Assembly: GCA_017984755.1 (NCBI GenBank)
Contig: JAGNYW010000006.1
Location: 1-64,000 of the forward strand
Reading direction: 5' to 3'
DNA: 64,000 bases
DNA from: Methyloversatilis sp.
GTDB taxonomy: Bacteria; Pseudomonadota; Gammaproteobacteria; Burkholderiales; Rhodocyclaceae
Below the pieces are notes generated by a model. The model was not told the origin of the DNA, searched no databases, and was given only the letters and a program-made list of their open reading frames with translations. A program made the translations under genes and the position numbers. Below, one piece after another: positions 60,148 through 64,000 of this stretch (its first letter is position 1; every line of letters begins with the position of its first letter).

Positions 60148-63100
60148 TCAATCCTCCAGCGGCTCGAACAGCGCCGCCAGATCGGTCTCCCCGAATTTCT
60201 CCAGCGCGGCTTCGTCGTTGCCCAGGATGCACTCGGCCAGCGCGGCCTTCTTTTCCTGCAGCGCGACGATGCGTTCTTCGATGCTGCCGGCGACGATCAG
60301 CTTGTATACGAACACCGGCTTGTCCTGACCGATGCGGTGCGCCCGGTCGCTGGCCTGGTTTTCGGCGGCAGGGTTCCACCAGGGGTCGTAGTGGATGACG
60401 GTGTCCGCAGCGGTCAGGTTCAGGCCGACGCCGCCGGCCTTCAGGCTGATCAGGAACACCGGCACGGTGCCCTCCTGGAAGCGGCGCACGACGGCTTCGC
60501 GCTGCGTGGTTTCGCCGGTCAGCATGACCGAGCCGATGCCGGCTTCGTCCAGTTCGGACTTGATCAGGTCGAGCATGGCGGTGAATTGCGAGAACACCAG
60601 CACCTTGCGTCCTTCGGCCAGCAGGTTTTCCAGCATGTCCATCAGCAGGTCGAGCTTGGCGCGTTCCTTCACGCGCAGCGCGGCGTCGGTCTTGAGCAGG
60701 CGCGGGTCGCAGCACACCTGACGCAGCTTGAGCAGCGCATCGAGAATGACGATGCGGCTGCGCGCGAAGCCGCGCGATGCGATTTCTTCGCGCACCCGCC
60801 TGTCCATCGCCACGCGCACCGTCTCATACAGGTCGCGCTGGCGGCCGCCCAGTTCGATGCTGCGCACCACTTCGGTCTTCGGCGGCAGTTCGGTCGCCAC
60901 GTCGTCCTTGCGCCGGCGCAGGATGAAGGGGGCGACACGACGCGCCAGCAGTTCGCGGCGGATCAGGTCGCCGTGCTTTTCGATCGGCGTGCGCCATGCG
61001 CGGGTGAAGTCCTTCGATTCGCCGAGGAAGCCGGGCAGCAGGAAGTCGAACTGCGCCCACAACTCGCCCAGATGATTCTCCATCGGCGTGCCGGTGAGGC
61101 ACAGGCGATGGCGGGCACGCAGCAGCCGGACCGCCTTTGCCGCCTGGCTGCCGGTGTTCTTCACGGTCTGCGCCTCGTCGAGGATGAGCAGGTGATAGTC
61201 GTGCGCAGCCAGCTTTTCATGATCGCGCCACAGCAGCGGATAGGTGGTGAGGCACACGTCGTGCTCCGGAATGCGCTCGAACAGTTCGCCGCGGTTCGAT
61301 CCATGCAGCTTGAGCACACGCAGCTGCGGTGCGAAGCGTTCGGCCTCGCGCTGCCAGTTGAACACCAGCGAGGTCGGCAGCACCACCAGTGCCGGGCGGT
61401 CGAGGCGGCCGGCGATCTTTTCGGTCAGCAGGTGGGCCAGTGTCTGGGCGGTCTTGCCCAGCCCCATGTCGTCGGCCAGGATGCCGCCCAGATCGTGCGC
61501 GCGCAGGTGCTGCAGCCAGGCCAGACCTTCGCGCTGGTAGGGGCGCAGCGTGATGCCGAAGCCTTCGGGCTCGGCCACCGGCGCCACGCCCTGCATGCCG
61601 CGCAGCTGTTCCACCCACTTTTCCAGCGAATGGAAGCCGGCGCGTGACCAGGCTTCGTCAAGCGCATCGGTCAGGCGCGGTGCATCCATGCGCGACACGC
61701 GCAGTGCGCCGCTCATGGGGCTGTCGAACAGATCGACCAGCGTGCGCGCCAGCGGCTTGATGCGACCGGCCGGCACGACGATGCGTTCGCCTTCGGGTGT
61801 CTGCAGTTCGGTCACGTCGTCGTCGCGCATGCGGGCGAGTGCGACCGGATCGAGCCATCGCCCGTCGCGCCTGAACAGCGCATACAGCAGCGGCGCGAGG
61901 TCGAACCGGCGCCCGGCCACGTCTATCCCGAGCGACAGGTCGAGCCAGCCGGCGTCGTTCTCTTCAAGTTCGGCATACCAGTCGTCCACCACCAGTACGC
62001 GGTGCCGGAAGTCGGGCGGGCAGTCGATCTGCCAGCCTGAACGGGTGAGCGTGCCGGCGGCATCGGCAAAGAAGCGCGCCCAGGCGGCTTCGCTTTCCAG
62101 ACCGAGTGCGCCCACCGGCAGTGCTTCGAACATCTGCAGCCAGCGCGCCTGTATGGGCGCGAAACCGCTGCTGCCCAGCTGCGCCAGCGCGCGTTGTTCC
62201 GCCGCAGCGTCGCGCTTGACGCGCACGGCACGGCCGCTCGGCAGCGTCGCCAGATCGGACGCGTCGGTCGCTGCGAAGCGCGCCTGACCGTATTGCAGCG
62301 TGACCGTCGCGATGTCGTAAAGCGTGTGGCCGAGCGCCTTGTCGTAGCGCCGGTGCGGTCTGACGTGCCAGACCGGCAGGCTCTGCAGATGCAGTACCGG
62401 ACGCAGCGGTTCATCCAGCAGCGGCAGGCTGGCGGCATCGCGTCCCAGCGGCGATGGCAGCGCGGGCGCCACTTCGGCCAGCGCTTCGGCCACCAGCGAC
62501 AGCTCGGCGGGCGACAGCAGCGGCAGCTCCAGCAATGCCTGCAGTGCCGCGCGATCCGGATGCGTGATTTCGCCGGCGAGCCCCGCCTGCGCGTCGATGT
62601 ACCAGGGCGGCTCGGTGGGCAGCACGCAGTCGGCAGGCGGATCGCAGGCGAGCAGGGCGCGCACGCCCATTTTCTCGGTCTGCCATTCGAGCTGGCCGCC
62701 TCGCGGTTCGCTGGCGGACAGCATGCCGGCTGCGTGATCGGTGCCCGCTTGGGCGACGAAGGTGCGACCGGTATCGAGCGCGCTGCGCAACACCTGCAGG
62801 CCGTCCGCGCCGCGCAGTTCGAACGGTACGAAGGTGCTGCTGTGACGCTTTCGTATGGCATCGCGCAGCAGACGGAACACCGACAGGTCACCTTCTTCCA
62901 CGAAAGTCGGTGGCTTGAGCAGTGCCTGTTCGAAATTGAACCAGGGCTGGCCGGCACCGGTGAAGGTGCCATCGCGGTTTGGCTTTGCCTTGAGCAGCTT
63001 GAATTCAGGGGTCTGGGCACCGCGCAGGGTCACCACGTAGATGATCGAATCGCGCGGCGCGGGGCGCTTCTTCAGTGCGTCGTCCGGCTGCCGGGCGAGT

Positions 63101-63462
63101 CGCGCCCCCAGCGTTTTCGCCCAGCGCAGCACTTCAGCGCGCGGCTTCTCGATCAGCTCGCCCTGCTGTTTCGCCGCCAGCAGCAGACCGACCGCGTGCT
63201 TGCAGCGGTTGCCGACCGGGCAACTGCAGCGCGATGCGATTTCCAGCGTGCGTTCGCCGAAGTACTCCCGTCGCTCCAGCCGCACCGATACCTGGTAGGG
63301 CTGCGGGCGCGAGCCGCGCACGAGCGCGCGCAGGGTCGGCCCATTGACCTCGATGTCGCCGACCCGTGAGACATAGCTGCTACCGCGGAGAATCGTTTCT
63401 TCCGAAAACAACTCGCCGAGCATGCGGTCGTCAAGCTGGGAAAGCAGGCGTGTCAGTTCCAT
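60148..63462 (-). CDS. SNF2-family DEAD/DEAH helicase with SWIM zinc finger
   Basis: 1104-aa ATP-dependent DNA translocase. SWIM finger near the N-terminus (CSCPVGNRCKHAVGLLLA, about 77-95); a long middle region; SNF2 ATPase with DDMGLGKTAQTLA (Walker A), ILDEAQTVKN (DEAQ box), GTPMENHLGELW and the helicase C domain SDRAHRIGQDKPVFVYKLI. Such proteins (RapA/HepA-like relatives) affect transcription or repair, exact role unknown. ATG at 63462; upstream frame to 63522 is shadow. Confidence 0.92.
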   Translation of the reverse strand: MELTRLLSQLDDRMLGELFSEETILRGSSYVSRVGDIEVNGPTLRALVRGSRPQPYQVSVRLERREYFGERTLEIASRCSCPVGNRCKHAVGLLLAAKQQGELIEKPRAEVLRWAKTLGARLARQPDDALKKRPAPRDSIIYVVTLRGAQTPEFKLLKAKPNRDGTFTGAGQPWFNFEQALLKPPTFVEEGDLSVFRLLRDAIRKRHSSTFVPFELRGADGLQVLRSALDTGRTFVAQAGTDHAAGMLSASEPRGGQLEWQTEKMGVRALLACDPPADCVLPTEPPWYIDAQAGLAGEITHPDRAALQALLELPLLSPAELSLVAEALAEVAPALPSPLGRDAASLPLLDEPLRPVLHLQSLPVWHVRPHRRYDKALGHTLYDIATVTLQYGQARFAATDASDLATLPSGRAVRVKRDAAAEQRALAQLGSSGFAPIQARWLQMFEALPVGALGLESEAAWARFFADAAGTLTRSGWQIDCPPDFRHRVLVVDDWYAELEENDAGWLDLSLGIDVAGRRFDLAPLLYALFRRDGRWLDPVALARMRDDDVTELQTPEGERIVVPAGRIKPLARTLVDLFDSPMSGALRVSRMDAPRLTDALDEAWSRAGFHSLEKWVEQLRGMQGVAPVAEPEGFGITLRPYQREGLAWLQHLRAHDLGGILADDMGLGKTAQTLAHLLTEKIAGRLDRPALVVLPTSLVFNWQREAERFAPQLRVLKLHGSNRGELFERIPEHDVCLTTYPLLWRDHEKLAAHDYHLLILDEAQTVKNTGSQAAKAVRLLRARHRLCLTGTPMENHLGELWAQFDFLLPGFLGESKDFTRAWRTPIEKHGDLIRRELLARRVAPFILRRRKDDVATELPPKTEVVRSIELGGRQRDLYETVRVAMDRRVREEIASRGFARSRIVILDALLKLRQVCCDPRLLKTDAALRVKERAKLDLLMDMLENLLAEGRKVLVFSQFTAMLDLIKSELDEAGIGSVMLTGETTQREAVVRRFQEGTVPVFLISLKAGGVGLNLTAADTVIHYDPWWNPAAENQASDRAHRIGQDKPVFVYKLIVAGSIEERIVALQEKKAALAECILGNDEAALEKFGETDLAALFEPLED

Positions 63463-63544
63463 CGCGAAGCGCGGTGCAGGGCAAAAGGGACGCAGGATTG
63501 TAAAGCCTGTGCCCGGCAGCACCGTGACAACACGCTACGTACTG

Positions 63545-63769
63545 CTAGCGGTGATCGCCCTGTGGCTTGCGCGAAAGCAGCAGGTCGACGCGTGCAAACA
63601 GATCGGCGAACTGCTGCGCGGCGATGCGGCAATGCGGACAGTGCTCGACATGGGTTCTGAGCTGCGTCGTTTCCTTGCCATCGAGCGGGCGGTCACGCAT
63701 TTCCGACACGAGGCGTGTGCTGTCACGGCAGCTTATTCCGCCCGCCGGTGCGGGGGCAGCCGGGCTCAC
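63545..63769 (-). CDS. Zinc-finger anti-sigma factor (zf-HC2)
   Basis: 74-aa protein with the ZAS pattern C(x)nHxxxCxxC: Cys in ISCRDSTRLVSEM, then HVEHCPHC. No membrane segment, so it is a soluble zinc anti-sigma factor, probably redox-sensitive. Its ATG overlaps the ECF sigma stop in ATGA, the classic sigma/anti-sigma arrangement. Confidence 0.85.
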   Translation of the reverse strand: MSPAAPAPAGGISCRDSTRLVSEMRDRPLDGKETTQLRTHVEHCPHCRIAAQQFADLFARVDLLLSRKPQGDHR

Positions 63770-64000
63770 GGACAGCTCCAGCCAAGGCTGACGCAGTCGC
63801 GCAGTCGCATGCGGGCGCGGTAGAGCAGCACCCGCAGATGGCCTTCGGTCAGCCCCAGTTGCGCGGCGATTTCGCTGAACTCGAGATCAAGGAATTCGCG
63901 CATCAGGAACACACGGGCGGTGTTGGCAGGCAATTTCTGCATGCACAGTTCGATCAGTTCGAGCAGTTCGCGGTGCGCCACGGACGCTTCCGGGCAGCTG
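63766..64000 (-). CDS. ECF sigma factor, C-terminal part (cut by window end)
   Basis: Partial: 77 codons run to the window edge with no start seen. Region 4: LPANTARVFLMREFLDLEFS, EIAAQLGLTEGHLRVLLYRARMRLR, a typical sigma-70 family helix-turn-helix. The full gene must start beyond 64000. Paired with the zinc anti-sigma gene that overlaps its stop. Confidence 0.88.
   Translation of the reverse strand, partial: SCPEASVAHRELLELIELCMQKLPANTARVFLMREFLDLEFSEIAAQLGLTEGHLRVLLYRARMRLRDCVSLGWSCP

Noticed and set aside
1-64000. CRISPR arrays, IS elements, tRNAs, prophage genes
   Set aside because: None found on reading both strands; no regular spacers, transposase motifs or cloverleaf sequences seen.

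Overview
The window is a gene-dense, high-GC bacterial chromosome segment, most probably from a betaproteobacterium close to Rhodocyclales (a Methyloversatilis-like organism is my best guess; this is inference, not a database match). Supporting content: a kds/lpt lipopolysaccharide operon, a glnA-ntrB-ntrC nitrogen locus with a sigma-54 promoter, birA/coaX and coaE/zapD/yacG, a PEP-CTERM protein together with a PrsK-like kinase, several sensor diguanylate cyclases, and a tiny pqqA gene (the PQQ precursor peptide typical of organisms using PQQ alcohol dehydrogenases). I see no tRNA, rRNA, CRISPR array, IS element, prophage or integrase. The content looks like core and lineage-specific chromosome rather than an island.

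Layout. 0-1.2 kb: two small hypothetical genes and an empty stretch. 1.2-17.2 kb: the protease prc, three different membrane diguanylate cyclases (Cache/PAS, CHASE/PAS, multi-TM), a lipoprotein amino-acid-type binding protein divergent from the first cyclase, a lone sulfate-binding protein, a lone flhB, manC and ettA. 17.2-26.8 kb: a PEP-CTERM metalloprotease-like protein, rlhA, a zinc-ribbon protein, a GST, two small or medium membrane proteins, a MarR repressor with a near-perfect promoter and a putative shared operator in front of a DUF4440-DMT exporter pair, a P460-type lipoprotein and a secreted histidine phosphatase. 26.8-35.2 kb: mmsA, then a nine-gene minus-strand run (rhodanese, nadA, membrane protein, EEP nuclease, clsB, PepSY, response regulator, kinase, PepSY), mostly with 4-nt overlaps.

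35.2-44.1 kb: glnA under a sigma-54/NtrC control region, a DUF4124 protein, ntrBC, then birA-coaX-SPOR-coaE-zapD-yacG. 44.2-50.9 kb: a TonB-like protein, an ankyrin protein, a SulP transporter, an ETHE1-like metallohydrolase, free-standing pqqA with its own terminator, and matB with a CWC protein. 50.9-55.7 kb: kdsD-kdsC-lptC-lptA, which stops before the usual lptB-rpoN-hpf, and a divergent CPA2 antiporter. 55.8-58.4 kb: a lone prepilin and a lone PrsK-like kinase separated by a region with three copies of one octamer. 58.5-64 kb: DUF1499, peroxiredoxin, DsrE-like protein, a SWIM/SNF2 helicase, and an anti-sigma/ECF sigma pair cut by the window end.

The most interesting items are the pqqA gene, the control sites (glnA, ntrB, marR, PepSY operon, pilin/kinase region), the 51-residue membrane protein translationally coupled to a diguanylate cyclase, and the double-PepSY two-component operon. 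Nothing here proves a wholly new system.
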